From Paraburkholderia guartelaensis (GTDB taxonomy: Bacteria > Pseudomonadota > Gammaproteobacteria > Burkholderiales > Burkholderiaceae): DNA of 64,000 bases. The DNA lies in NCBI RefSeq assembly GCF_004353905.1, contig NZ_SMOD01000022.1:84994-148993 (forward strand), given 5' to 3'. Below the pieces are notes generated by a model. The model did no database searches and was not told the origin of the DNA. It saw only the letters and a list, made by a program, of their open reading frames with translations. Below, piece after piece: positions 35,585 through 43,748 of the stretch (positions are counted from its first letter, which is position 1; each line of letters opens with the position of its first letter). The position numbers were made by a program, and so were the translations under genes.

Positions 35585-36529
35585 TCAGGCGAGCGCGACC
35601 GAGCGGTTGCGCCCCTGACGCTTTGCCGTGTAGAGGGCGGCGTCCGCCTCGTTGATCATGCCTTCGTAGTCGGGCGCGCCCGTGCGCGCGGTGGCGGCGC
35701 CGACGCTGGCGGTCACGGGCACGATCACGCCCTGCACCTCGATCGGCTCGTCTCCGATCGTGCGGCGGATCTTCTCCGCGACGTAGAGCGCGTCGTCCAG
35801 CGGCGTGCACGGCAAGAGCAGCGCGAACTCCTCGCCGCCGAAGCGTCCGAACACATCCTGTTTGCGCACCACGCCCGACACGCGCTGCGCCATCGAGCGC
35901 AGGACCGTATCGCCGGCCACGTGACCGAATTCGTCGTTGATGCGCTTGAAGTGATCGAGATCGAACAGCAGCATCGAAAGCTCGCCGCCGTAGCGCTGCC
36001 AGCGCAGGAATTCGTCGGCGAGGCGCGTTTCGAAAAAGCGCCGGTTCGCGATGCCGGTGAGGCCGTCGCGGTCGGCGTATTCGCGCAGCTTCGCCACGGC
36101 TTCCTCGCGCTCGCGCTGCATGACGCTCACGTGCGTGACATCGGAGATGGTCACGCACACGGCGATCACGTCGCGCCCGCGCATGAGCGGCATGAAGGTG
36201 CAGTCCTGCTGCATGTAGTCCACGCCGCCCGTGATCGGCCGGTCATGGTCGAACTGGAACAGATACGGGCGCTGCTCCCACGAGCTGAACGCGAAGCTGC
36301 CCAGCTGGAACACGCTTTCCACCTTGCGCGTGAGCCACGCGCGCGGCAGATCGGGGAAGCGCTCGAAGATGGAGCAGCCGATCACGTCCTCGGCGGTCAC
36401 GCCGCTGTGATCCTGCATGAAGCGGTTCCAGCTCAGCACCTTCATGTCGCGATCGACCACGAAAATGCCGAAACCCACCCGTTCGACAACGAGGTCCGAA
36501 AGTGTTGGCAACCCGGCTGGCTCGTTCAT
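35585..36529 (-). CDS. PAS-GGDEF diguanylate cyclase
   Basis: A 314-residue protein. Residues about 10-130 form a PAS sensor domain (VGFGIFVVDRDMKVLSWN). Residues about 150-314 form the GGDEF domain with active-site GGEEF and an inhibitory site R-x-x-D (RKQD) five residues before it, so product feedback is expected. It makes cyclic di-GMP from two GTP. Its ATG overlaps the stop of the CheC-like gene by four bases, making it the output enzyme of a three-gene signalling operon. Confidence 0.92.
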   Translation of the reverse strand: MNEPAGLPTLSDLVVERVGFGIFVVDRDMKVLSWNRFMQDHSGVTAEDVIGCSIFERFPDLPRAWLTRKVESVFQLGSFAFSSWEQRPYLFQFDHDRPITGGVDYMQQDCTFMPLMRGRDVIAVCVTISDVTHVSVMQREREEAVAKLREYADRDGLTGIANRRFFETRLADEFLRWQRYGGELSMLLFDLDHFKRINDEFGHVAGDTVLRSMAQRVSGVVRKQDVFGRFGGEEFALLLPCTPLDDALYVAEKIRRTIGDEPIEVQGVIVPVTASVGAATARTGAPDYEGMINEADAALYTAKRQGRNRSVALA

Positions 36530-37149
36530 AGGCTATGTAACAACGCGTCGATGGCCCGGCTCACGACATGGATCGACTCCTCGGCCATCAGCATGACGAG
36601 GTGGGCGCGAAAGCGCTGGTCTTCCAGCGCGAAATTGACTTCGACGAGCAGCGCGACGTCCCAGGCGAGCAGGCCCGGCTGGAACACCTCGTCGAGCATG
36701 ATCGCTTCGCCGAGCAGGCCCGGCTGCGAAAACACCGGCATGCGCCCGAGCTGGTCGAGCATCGACGATACGCACGCGCCCGTGAGCGCGTTGGCGACGT
36801 CGAACATCAGCTCTTCCTCGGTGAGGGCATCGTCGCCGATCGTCGCGTAAGGTCCGCCGACCAGGCTGCCAAGCTCGGCGATCTCGCCGCTGCGGCAGAT
36901 CACCAGCGCCTCGCCCTTGATCTCCGAGCGAAAGCCCTGGCGCACGGCCGCAACCGGGCCGTCGATACCGGTCATCTCGCGCAGCGCCGCCGCGGCCTCG
37001 GAGACGGCGACCACGCGCACGCGCGGCACCGACAGCTCGATGAAGGCGTTGAGCAGCCCCGACAGACGCGTCGCTGCCTGCCCCATGCCGAGATTGGCGA
37101 TCTCCTGGAGCGCGTCGCGCTGGAGTTCCGTGAACACTCGATCAGGCAT
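36526..37149 (-). CDS. CheC-like phosphatase
   Basis: A 207-residue protein. The N-terminal motif DALQEIANLGMGQAATRLS fits the CheC/CheX/FliY phosphatase pattern (D-x3-E-x2-N). The second motif is FDVANALTGACV, where the first acidic position is replaced, so one active site may be weak. Such proteins dephosphorylate CheY-type receivers; the obvious partner is the receiver encoded just upstream, whose coding sequence overlaps it by eight bases. Confidence 0.85.
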   Translation of the reverse strand: MPDRVFTELQRDALQEIANLGMGQAATRLSGLLNAFIELSVPRVRVVAVSEAAAALREMTGIDGPVAAVRQGFRSEIKGEALVICRSGEIAELGSLVGGPYATIGDDALTEEELMFDVANALTGACVSSMLDQLGRMPVFSQPGLLGEAIMLDEVFQPGLLAWDVALLVEVNFALEDQRFRAHLVMLMAEESIHVVSRAIDALLHSL

Positions 37150-37510
37150 ACAACCCGTACTCCTTCAGGATGGGCAGCAGCGCCTCCTGGGTTACCGGCT
37201 TTGCGACGAACGCCGCCGCGCCGAGCGCCTGCACGCGCTCGCGGGCACGAGGCTGGACGTCCGCGGAAACGACGATCACGAACGTATTCAGGTCTTCGTG
37301 CTGCAACGCTTCGAGGACCTGGAAGCCCGTCAGGTCGGGCATCGTGAGGTCGAGGAACATCACAGCCGCGCGACCGGCGCGGTAATGGGCGAGCGCTTCG
37401 TGTCCGTTCGACGCGTACGAAATCGCCACGTCCCAGTCCTCGGGCAGCGCCTTCGTGAGCACCTTGCGGGCTAACAGCGAATCATCGGCGATCACGATGG
37501 GCAAGGACAT
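37142..37510 (-). CDS. CheY-like single-domain response regulator
   Basis: A 122-residue receiver: acidic pocket IADDS, phospho-acceptor Asp in MFLDLTMPD, Ser in IVVSAD and Lys in VAKPVT. It has no output domain. It is first in an operon with a CheC-like phosphatase and a diguanylate cyclase, so phosphorylation of this receiver is likely to set cyclic di-GMP production. No kinase lies in the operon; the hybrid kinase at 38127 is divergent and could be the source. Confidence 0.92.
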   Translation of the reverse strand: MSLPIVIADDSLLARKVLTKALPEDWDVAISYASNGHEALAHYRAGRAAVMFLDLTMPDLTGFQVLEALQHEDLNTFVIVVSADVQPRARERVQALGAAAFVAKPVTQEALLPILKEYGLYA

Positions 37511-38126
37511 GGATATGCTGAATGAGTGTGCGTTGGACGGAGTGCGTTTCGACGGATTAACGGCGGCGTGGGCAATTACTTTAGGGAAACTTCAAAGAAA
37601 ATTGCGAACTGGCCGAATAATTCGTAACGCATGAAGGGACCCGCGCTGGCGCGTCGACTCAAGGCGCATGGCAGCGCCGATGCCCAATGGCTACCGGCAA
37701 CCCGTGCGCCGGTCGTGAAGGCCCTCGTCTGCATGCCTGCAGCCACCCCGTAGCATGGCCATGCGCCGTGACGGCGGGCATGGCGTTCATGCGAATGCGT
37801 TATTTATCGTGTTCGCGATTCTCGAATCAAATTGAATCAAATGCAACTCGCCGTTAATTAATCCGCGAACAAAATCGACTCATTCCGGCTAATTTATGGA
37901 AATAAATGATCCATCCCTTAAATAAAGAACGTCGATTATCCCTTTGTGGTACGTTTGCGCTTCGCCGATTTTCGCGAATTCGGCCTTCAAGGAGAGGAAA
38001 ACCCCTGGGCGGCGTGCCCGCCGCACGACGCTTGCGGCGAGCACGGTATGCGCTGGCCGTCGGGGCGTCATCGCGGTCGTTTATCATGTCGAATGCCCCG
38101 CCGCCTTTTCCCTGCTTTTCCGTACG
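37511..38126. promoter_or_regulatory. 616-base divergent intergenic region, AT-rich part near 37800-37950
   Basis: No convincing gene. The stretch 37790-37950 is clearly richer in A and T than its surroundings and probably carries the promoters of the response-regulator operon and of the hybrid kinase. Open frames here are short and lack ribosome sites. Confidence 0.4.
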
Positions 38127-40367
38127 ATGATTGCTGACCGGCCCGAGCGGCCAGACGAACGCATACCCCTGCCGCCCCCTGCCGACGACGCGCCGTTTCC
38201 GGCCGCGCCGGGCCACGACTTCACGGTGCGCCGACGCACGCTGCTCGCTCTCCTCGTCGCTGCGATCGTGCTGCCCTGCATCTACGTCGCCGCCATGGCG
38301 TACAACGACTTGCGCAGCCGCGAAGCCGACGCCACCGACACCACGCTGCGCACCGTGCGCGTGGCGGAAGAGCACGCGCTCAAGGTGTTCGACATGAACG
38401 AGGCGCTCGACGCCCGCGTGGTCGACCTCGTGCGCGGGCTGAACGACGACGGCATCCGCGCCAGCGAGCCGCAGATCCACGAGAAACTCGATGCGATCGG
38501 CGGCGGTTATCCGCAGGTGGCCGCGGTGTCGATTTTCGGGTCTGACGGCAACCTGCTCGCGAGCAGCCGCTACTCGCCGCCGCCGCAAGTATCGATCGCC
38601 GCGCGCGAAGACTTCACCGGCATCCGCGACGGCCGCGTGCTCGACCACGTCTCGCGCGTGATGCAGGGCCAGGTGAGCGGCGAGACCGTGTTCAACACGG
38701 GCGTGCCGCGCCTCGACGACGCCGGCGGGTTCGCGGGTCTCGTCTCCGTCGCCCTGCGCCCCGGCTATTTCAGTTCGTTCTACCGCGACCTGCTCGGCCC
38801 CGACTCGCCGATGGCGCTCGGCCTCGTGCGCAGCGACGGCACGATCCTCGCCTTCGATCCGCCGCCGCGCGCGGACGGCTCGGTGGTCACGCCGCGCTCG
38901 CCGCTGGGCGCCGCGCTGCTGCACGGCACCGAGTCCGGTGTCGTGCGCATGCATTCCGCGCTGCTCGGCAGCAACGTGATCCTCGCGTTCCGGCGCGTGG
39001 GCGCGTACCCCGTTTATGTGACCTGCGCGTATCGCACGCCGGCAATCTGGGCGGCCTGGTACCGGCACCTGAGCGTGCTCATCATCTCGATGTTCACGCC
39101 GTCGATCGCCCTCTGGTGCGTGATCTGGCTTTCGCTGCGACGCCTCGCCGCCGAAGAGGAGGCGTGGGAGCGCTGGCAGGCCGAGGCTTCCATGCGTCGC
39201 TCGATCGAATCCGCCTACCGGCAATCGCGCAAGATGGAAGCGCTCGGCAACCTCGTGGGCAGCGTCGCGCACGACTTCAACAACCTGCTGATGATCGTCT
39301 CGGCCAACGTGCAGATCGCGCGCCGGCGCGGCGCGGCGGGCTTCGAGCGCGAGCTCTCCGCGGTCGAGCGCGCGCTCAAGAGCGGCCAGTCGCTCACGCG
39401 CCAACTGCTCGGCGTGGCACGCAAGCAGCCGCTGCGCAACGAGACGATCCACGTCGGGCGCTGGCTGCCGGCGGCCCGCGAACTGCTGCGTGCGTCGCTG
39501 GGCGCGAAGGTGTCGCTCGTCGTCGAAGTCGACAACGACGTGTGGCCCGTGCTCGTCGATGTGGCCGAGTTCGAGCTCGCGCTCATCAATCTCGCCGTGA
39601 ACGCGCGCGACGCGATGCCCAACGGCGGCCGCTTCACGGTGCGCGCGCGCAACATCAGTTTCCGGCCCGGCGAAGGCTTTCCGCTCGACGGCGACTTCGT
39701 GCACGTCACCCTCGAAGACACCGGCACGGGCATGCCGCCGGACGTGCTCGCGCGCGCGTTCGAGCCGCTCTATACGACCAAGTCGAAGGGCACCGGCACC
39801 GGCCTCGGGCTTCCGCAGGTGTTTGCGTTCTGCGAGCGCACCGGCGGACTCGCGGCGATCGACAGTGCGATCGGCGCGGGCACGACCGTGCATCTCTATC
39901 TGCCGCGCTCGCTCGCCGAGCCGCCCGCGCAGCGTCCGAGCGAGCCGCGCGAGGAGAGCGCCCAGGTGCAGCACGGCCTCAACGTGCTGCTCGTGGAGGA
40001 CAACGACGAAGTCGCGGCCGGCACCGAAGCGCTCCTGCAGATGATGGGCCACCGCGTGACCTGCGCTAGCGACGCGGCGAGCGCACTGGAACGGGTCGAA
40101 GCGCCGCTTGCCGAGGGCGAGCACGCGCCGCGCTTCGACCTCGTGCTTTCCGACATCCACATGCCGGGGACGATGAACGGGATCGATCTGGCCGAGGCCC
40201 TGCAGGGGCTCGAGCCGAACCTGCCCGTGATCCTCGTGACGGGCTACGCGGAGGAACTCGAACGCACGCGCAATGCCGATGTACGTGTGCTGGCGAAGCC
40301 GTTCGACATCGCGCTGCTGGAGAAAATGCTCGAGGCGATTCGCGAGGACCGCCAGGCGCGAGCATGA
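38127..40367 (+). CDS. Hybrid sensor histidine kinase with C-terminal receiver
   Basis: A 746-residue membrane protein: membrane helix 1 (LLALLVAAIVLPCIYVAAM, residues 37-56), a large periplasmic cache-type sensor (about 57-300), membrane helix 2 (LIISMFTPSIALWCVIWLSL), HisKA with the phospho-His in SVAHDFNNLLMIV, N-box NLAVNARDAMPNGG, G-boxes GTGMPP and GTGTGLGLPQ, and a receiver with DDs near EDNDE, Asp in LVLSDIHMPG and Lys in VLAKPFD. The frame is open to 37944, but the ATG at 38127 puts a normal cytoplasmic tail before helix 1. Signal unknown. Confidence 0.9.
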   Translation: MIADRPERPDERIPLPPPADDAPFPAAPGHDFTVRRRTLLALLVAAIVLPCIYVAAMAYNDLRSREADATDTTLRTVRVAEEHALKVFDMNEALDARVVDLVRGLNDDGIRASEPQIHEKLDAIGGGYPQVAAVSIFGSDGNLLASSRYSPPPQVSIAAREDFTGIRDGRVLDHVSRVMQGQVSGETVFNTGVPRLDDAGGFAGLVSVALRPGYFSSFYRDLLGPDSPMALGLVRSDGTILAFDPPPRADGSVVTPRSPLGAALLHGTESGVVRMHSALLGSNVILAFRRVGAYPVYVTCAYRTPAIWAAWYRHLSVLIISMFTPSIALWCVIWLSLRRLAAEEEAWERWQAEASMRRSIESAYRQSRKMEALGNLVGSVAHDFNNLLMIVSANVQIARRRGAAGFERELSAVERALKSGQSLTRQLLGVARKQPLRNETIHVGRWLPAARELLRASLGAKVSLVVEVDNDVWPVLVDVAEFELALINLAVNARDAMPNGGRFTVRARNISFRPGEGFPLDGDFVHVTLEDTGTGMPPDVLARAFEPLYTTKSKGTGTGLGLPQVFAFCERTGGLAAIDSAIGAGTTVHLYLPRSLAEPPAQRPSEPREESAQVQHGLNVLLVEDNDEVAAGTEALLQMMGHRVTCASDAASALERVEAPLAEGEHAPRFDLVLSDIHMPGTMNGIDLAEALQGLEPNLPVILVTGYAEELERTRNADVRVLAKPFDIALLEKMLEAIREDRQARA

Positions 40368-40533
40368 CGCGGGGCGCGTGACGAGCCTCGCGGCACGAGG
40401 CTTGCGGCAGGCAGCGCGACCCGCAGAATCAGGCGGTTAGACGTCGCGCGCACCCTGCGCCAACCGATGCACGAGCGATGCACAATCGGCGCATGATGTA
40501 AGCAGGCGTCGCCATCTGGCGAAGGAGGATGTC

Positions 40534-41253
40534 ATGAAACAGACCGTGACCGGCGTTTTCCATACCTACGAAGAAGCACGCCACGCGCAGGACGCGCTGC
40601 TGCAACGCGGCTTCGCGGCGGGCGACATCGACCTGCCGGCGCGCACAGAGGGCGTGCTGGCCGGCATCGAGCGGCTCGTGGGAAGTTTTTTCTCGTCGAC
40701 AGGCGATGTGCGTCGAACCACCGAGGCCCAGACCGGCATGACGCCGCCGCCGGGCGAAGCGGTGCGCATCGGCGTGCATGTGAGCGACGAGGCGCACGCC
40801 AACCTCGCATACGAGACGCTGCGCGAGGAGCACGCGACGGAAGTCGCGCTACGCGGCACGCCGTGGGCGTGGCCTGCAACGGACCGCCCGGTCGCGCGCG
40901 AGCACTCGGCGCTCGACGAACTGGGTCTCTCCGAGTTCGCCGATGCCCTGCGCCGCCGCGCCGCGCAGACCGAAGCGGCGCGCGAACAAGGCTCCGTTGA
41001 CCCGACCGTCGAACCCACCGTCGAAACGATGCGGCCGACGAACGAGGCCGAAGAGACCGTGCTCACATCCGCAAGCGCGCCCGGCGCCGGAGCGGTGATG
41101 GGCGCGCATCACGTGGACGTTCCCGCCGCGCCCGAAGCGACGCGACCCGCAGCGGGCGTCGCGCCGCAAATCCCGGACGAATTCCTCGAATACGAGGAAG
41201 ACACGCCCGAGCACCACAAGGACATGCCGGGGCAACGGCGCACGTTGCACTGA
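40534..41253 (+). CDS. Hypothetical protein with stress-protein-like N-terminal domain
   Basis: A 239-residue soluble protein. The first 110 residues (VTGVFHTYEEARHAQDALLQRGF; AVRIGVHVSDEAHANLAYETL) have the two-repeat pattern of YflT/general-stress-protein-17M-type domains found in bacterial stress proteins. The remainder is charged and Pro/Ala-rich, probably disordered, with a TVEPTVE repeat. It has a strong AAGGAGG before the ATG. Monocistronic. The function is not known. Confidence 0.7.
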   Translation: MKQTVTGVFHTYEEARHAQDALLQRGFAAGDIDLPARTEGVLAGIERLVGSFFSSTGDVRRTTEAQTGMTPPPGEAVRIGVHVSDEAHANLAYETLREEHATEVALRGTPWAWPATDRPVAREHSALDELGLSEFADALRRRAAQTEAAREQGSVDPTVEPTVETMRPTNEAEETVLTSASAPGAGAVMGAHHVDVPAAPEATRPAAGVAPQIPDEFLEYEEDTPEHHKDMPGQRRTLH

Positions 41254-41296
41254 GAGCGCCCGCGCAAGCGCGGCGCGCGCGGGTCGTGATCAAGCG

Positions 41297-41851
41297 TCAG
41301 CGGCCAAGCTGATGCTTGACCCAGGCCACGTAGGTGTCGACGAAGCCCTGCAGAAACTTGCGCGTATCCTCGCTGACGATCTCGCCTTTTTCGTTGATGC
41401 GGCTCGCGTCGTGCTTGATGAACATCTCGGGCTGACCGAGCAGCGGGACGTCGAGATAGGCGAGCACGTTACGCAGATGTTGCTGCGAAAGCGCCGTGCC
41501 AGTCGCCCCCACCGACGTGCCAAGCACAGCGCCCGGCTTGCCGCGCCACGAATTCGTGCCCCACGGCCGCGAACCCCAGTCGAGCGCATTTTTCAGTACG
41601 CCCGGAATCGAGCGGTTGTATTCGGGCGTGACAAAGAGCAGCCCGTCGGCCGCTTCGATCTGCTGCTTAAGATGGCGCGCCACCTCGGGATAGTCGGCGT
41701 CGTAATCCTGGCTGTAAAGCGGCAGCCCGCCGATATCGAGATACTCGAAAGCAAAATCGGCGGGGGCCAGCGACGTCACCGCGTGTGCGAGTTGCCGGTT
41801 GAATGAATCCTTGCGCAGACTGCCGACCACAACTGCGATCTTGTAGGCCAT
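41297..41851 (-). CDS. NADPH-dependent FMN reductase
   Basis: A 184-residue flavodoxin-fold enzyme with the FMN phosphate loop GSLRKDSFNRQLA near residue 10 and the family motif TPEYNRSIPGVLKNALDW near residue 75. Relatives reduce quinones, chromate or azo dyes with NAD(P)H, usually protecting against quinone stress. The frame extends eleven codons upstream; I chose the ATG at 41851, which begins the first strand as in the family. The DnaA-box region starts about 110 bases upstream. Confidence 0.9.
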   Translation of the reverse strand: MAYKIAVVVGSLRKDSFNRQLAHAVTSLAPADFAFEYLDIGGLPLYSQDYDADYPEVARHLKQQIEAADGLLFVTPEYNRSIPGVLKNALDWGSRPWGTNSWRGKPGAVLGTSVGATGTALSQQHLRNVLAYLDVPLLGQPEMFIKHDASRINEKGEIVSEDTRKFLQGFVDTYVAWVKHQLGR

Positions 41852-42203
41852 TTCGGTTTCCTCGGAGGCGCGCATGAAGCGCAATGGAAGGAAACATCAT
41901 CATAGACGTGTGCGCAATCCGGCGACGCGCACACGCGCGGGCCTGCCCGGCATCGGCGAGGCGCTGTGGATAACCGGGGGTAACGCGAATTTATCCACAG
42001 ATTTTGGGCATAAGCTTGTGGACAACTTACGTGAAGAGCCGATAAATACGGGCCTCGCGTCGGATTCGTCTGCAGGTTAGCAAAGATGCAATTTCCGTGC
42101 GTGCATGACGATGATTGCACCTCATCCATGCACGCGAACTCTCGCGCTCGCGATTCGCTCGCTTTTGGCGCGTGAGCAACCCAACGTATTCAATCCAGCG
42201 ATT
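41852..42203. other. Intergenic region with three DnaA boxes
   Basis: DnaA-type 9-mers: TGTGGATAA at 41965-41973 (reverse form of TTATCCACA, exact), TTATCCACA at 41991-41999 (exact), and TTGTGGACA at 42016-42024 (reverse form TGTCCACAA, one or two mismatches). The rest holds no gene I can support. It lies about 1 kb before parA and may be part of the replication control region. Confidence 0.6.
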
Positions 42204-42557
42204 TCAGCCGAACAGCGTAGCGATGTTTTCGGTCGGACGACCGATCACGGCGCGGCCATCGCGTACGACGATGGGCCGCTGCAGCAGAATCGGATGCCGC
42301 ACAATTGCTTCGTAGAGCTGATCATCTGTAATGCCGGGTGCGTCGAGGCCGAGCTCCGTGTACTCGGTTTCGCCGGTGCGGACCATGTCGAGCAGCGGGC
42401 CACCCAGCATCGCATGCAGCGCCTTCAGTTGGTCGATGGTGAGCGGCTGCTTGAGGTATTCAATCACCTCGACCGGCTCGTCAGCCTTAGCGGTGGACAC
42501 CAGTTCGCAAGCCGCGCGGGACTTGGAGCAGCGGGGGTTGTGGTAGATCGTGATCAT
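42204..42557 (-). CDS. arsC: ArsC-family arsenate reductase (glutaredoxin type)
   Basis: A 117-residue thioredoxin-like protein with the active Cys in YHNPRCSKSRAA at the N-terminus and the family tail ILLQRPIVVRDGRAVIGRPTENI. E. coli-type ArsC reduces arsenate to arsenite with glutathione and glutaredoxin; the YffB/Spx-like sister group has other roles, and I cannot separate them with certainty. The ATG at 42557 starts the first strand directly. No arsenic-resistance genes are adjacent. Confidence 0.85.
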   Translation of the reverse strand: MITIYHNPRCSKSRAACELVSTAKADEPVEVIEYLKQPLTIDQLKALHAMLGGPLLDMVRTGETEYTELGLDAPGITDDQLYEAIVRHPILLQRPIVVRDGRAVIGRPTENIATLFG

Positions 42558-42791
42558 GACTTCGGAGGTCCGAGAGGGGAGTGGTGGGCGAGCCTGGGTG
42601 AGGCCGGGGAATGGCTGCGATTTTACCGGGGGAGCGTTGGCGCGCGTGTGCAGCTTCTGTCGACAAGGCTGGATGCTATTGCTACGGGATGCTGCCACGG
42701 GGTCGCGTGTGTGGGATTCGTTCGTGGTGAGGTCTTCCGGTCGCGCGTTTGTGTGCTCGTGCGAAACGGGGATGCGAAGGGGGGAGGCTGA

Positions 42792-42807
42792 CTTTATGCG
42801 CATAAAG
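42792..42807. other. parS-like centromere site 1
   Basis: Perfect 16-base palindrome CTTTATGCGCATAAAG. The core TTTATGCGCATAAA recurs at 42944 and 43726. From memory it matches the parS type reported for Burkholderia chromosome 2 ParB. Confidence 0.85.
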
Positions 42808-42942
42808 CGGTGAGGTGGGCGCATGGTCACCTTCCAGTGCGCCCGTTGCTCCACCGATCTACTCCACGTGCCGAAGGCGTCACTGAGGTGAATGCCAACA
42901 CCCCAGGCGGCCGCTAAGCGGCATCCGCATGCCCCGCGCGAG

Positions 42943-42958
42943 CTTTATGCGCATAAAC
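42943..42958. other. parS-like centromere site 2
   Basis: CTTTATGCGCATAAAC, same 14-base perfect palindromic core, 151 bases after site 1 and about 100 bases before parA. Confidence 0.85.
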
Positions 42959-42972
42959 CTTGTCCGAATGGC

Positions 42973-43030
42973 TAATTCGGCCGCGAATTACGCCAAAAAT
43001 CATTGAACTGAAAAACATTCCAGGTAAAAT
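42973..43030 (+). promoter_or_regulatory. Probable parA promoter and operator
   Basis: Inverted repeat TAATTCG-GCCG-CGAATTA (42973-42990) lies twelve bases before a TTGAAC (-35, 43003-43008), then 16 bases, then TAAAAT (-10, 43025-43030). The arms could bind ParA or ParB for autoregulation, as in other parAB operons; inference from position only. Confidence 0.5.
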
Positions 43031-43061
43031 CCCATGCTAATAGCAAAAAGGAGAATACCAA

Positions 43062-43724
43062 TTGGCAGCAGAGATAATCGCAGTCACGCAACAAAAGGGC
43101 GGGGTCGGCAAGAGCACGATCGCGATGCATCTCGGCGCGGCCTTCCACGAGAAGGGCAAGCGGGTTCTCGTCGTGGATGCCGACGGTCAGAACACGCTGG
43201 TCCATTGGGCCAGTGCGTCAGCCGATGGTGACACCGGCATCCCGTTCCCGGTCGTTAACCTCTCCGAAGCCGGTGGCCAGATCCATCGGGAGATCAAGAA
43301 GTTCGTCAATGACTACGACGTGATCGTCGTAGACTGCCCGCCGTCGATCACGGAAAAGGTCTCCGGCGTGGTGTTGCTGGCCGCTACCGTCGCCGTCATT
43401 CCGACTTCGTCCTCTCCGGCTGATTACTGGTCGAGCGTCGGTCTCGTGAAGCTCATCCAGCAGGCTCAGGTCATGAACGAAGATCTGCGTGCGGTATTCC
43501 TGCTGAACAAGACCGAAGAGAAGCGCATGCTCACCCGCGAGCTGAAGCGCGCCCTCGAAGAGCTTGGTTTCCCTCTGCTCAGAACACAGATTCCCACACG
43601 TGAGGCGTACAAGCAGGCGATGGCCTTGGGCCAGACGGTTCTGCAAATGAACGACCGCGGCGCTCGCCTCGCCGCAGTGGAAGTGCGCGCATGCGCCGAC
43701 GAGATCGCGGCGATGCTCCCCTGA
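43062..43724 (+). CDS. parA: ParA-family partition ATPase, TTG start
   Basis: A 220-residue Walker-type ATPase. The deviant Walker A motif KGGVGKST begins at residue 12, Walker A' VVDADGQNT near 35, and Walker B VIVVDCPPS near 85. It lacks the N-terminal DNA-binding domain of plasmid type Ia ParA, so it is the short (Ib/chromosomal-size) form. It drives segregation of the replicon with ParB bound at parS. The start is TTG, with AAAAAGGAG at good distance; no ATG fits. parB follows after 24 bases with a parS in the gap. Confidence 0.92.
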   Translation: MAAEIIAVTQQKGGVGKSTIAMHLGAAFHEKGKRVLVVDADGQNTLVHWASASADGDTGIPFPVVNLSEAGGQIHREIKKFVNDYDVIVVDCPPSITEKVSGVVLLAATVAVIPTSSSPADYWSSVGLVKLIQQAQVMNEDLRAVFLLNKTEEKRMLTRELKRALEELGFPLLRTQIPTREAYKQAMALGQTVLQMNDRGARLAAVEVRACADEIAAMLP

Positions 43725-43725
43725 C

Positions 43726-43739
43726 TTTATGCGCATAAA
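43726..43739. other. parS-like centromere site 3
   Basis: TTTATGCGCATAAA, perfect 14-base palindrome directly after the parA stop codon and ten bases before the parB start. Confidence 0.85.
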
Positions 43740-43748
43740 GGACGCTGA

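Larger units (their letters stand above)
42558..43061. promoter_or_regulatory. Region upstream of parA with two parS-like sites
   Basis: About 500 bases without a supported gene. It contains two parS-like palindromes (42793, 42944), an inverted repeat at 42973-42990 and a sigma-70-like promoter for parA (TTGAAC at 43003, 16-base spacer, TAAAAT at 43025). Confidence 0.6.

Noticed and set aside
37854..40160. 768-codon frame opposite the hybrid kinase
   Set aside because: Shadow of the kinase gene: no recognisable domain, composition dominated by Arg, His and Ala.
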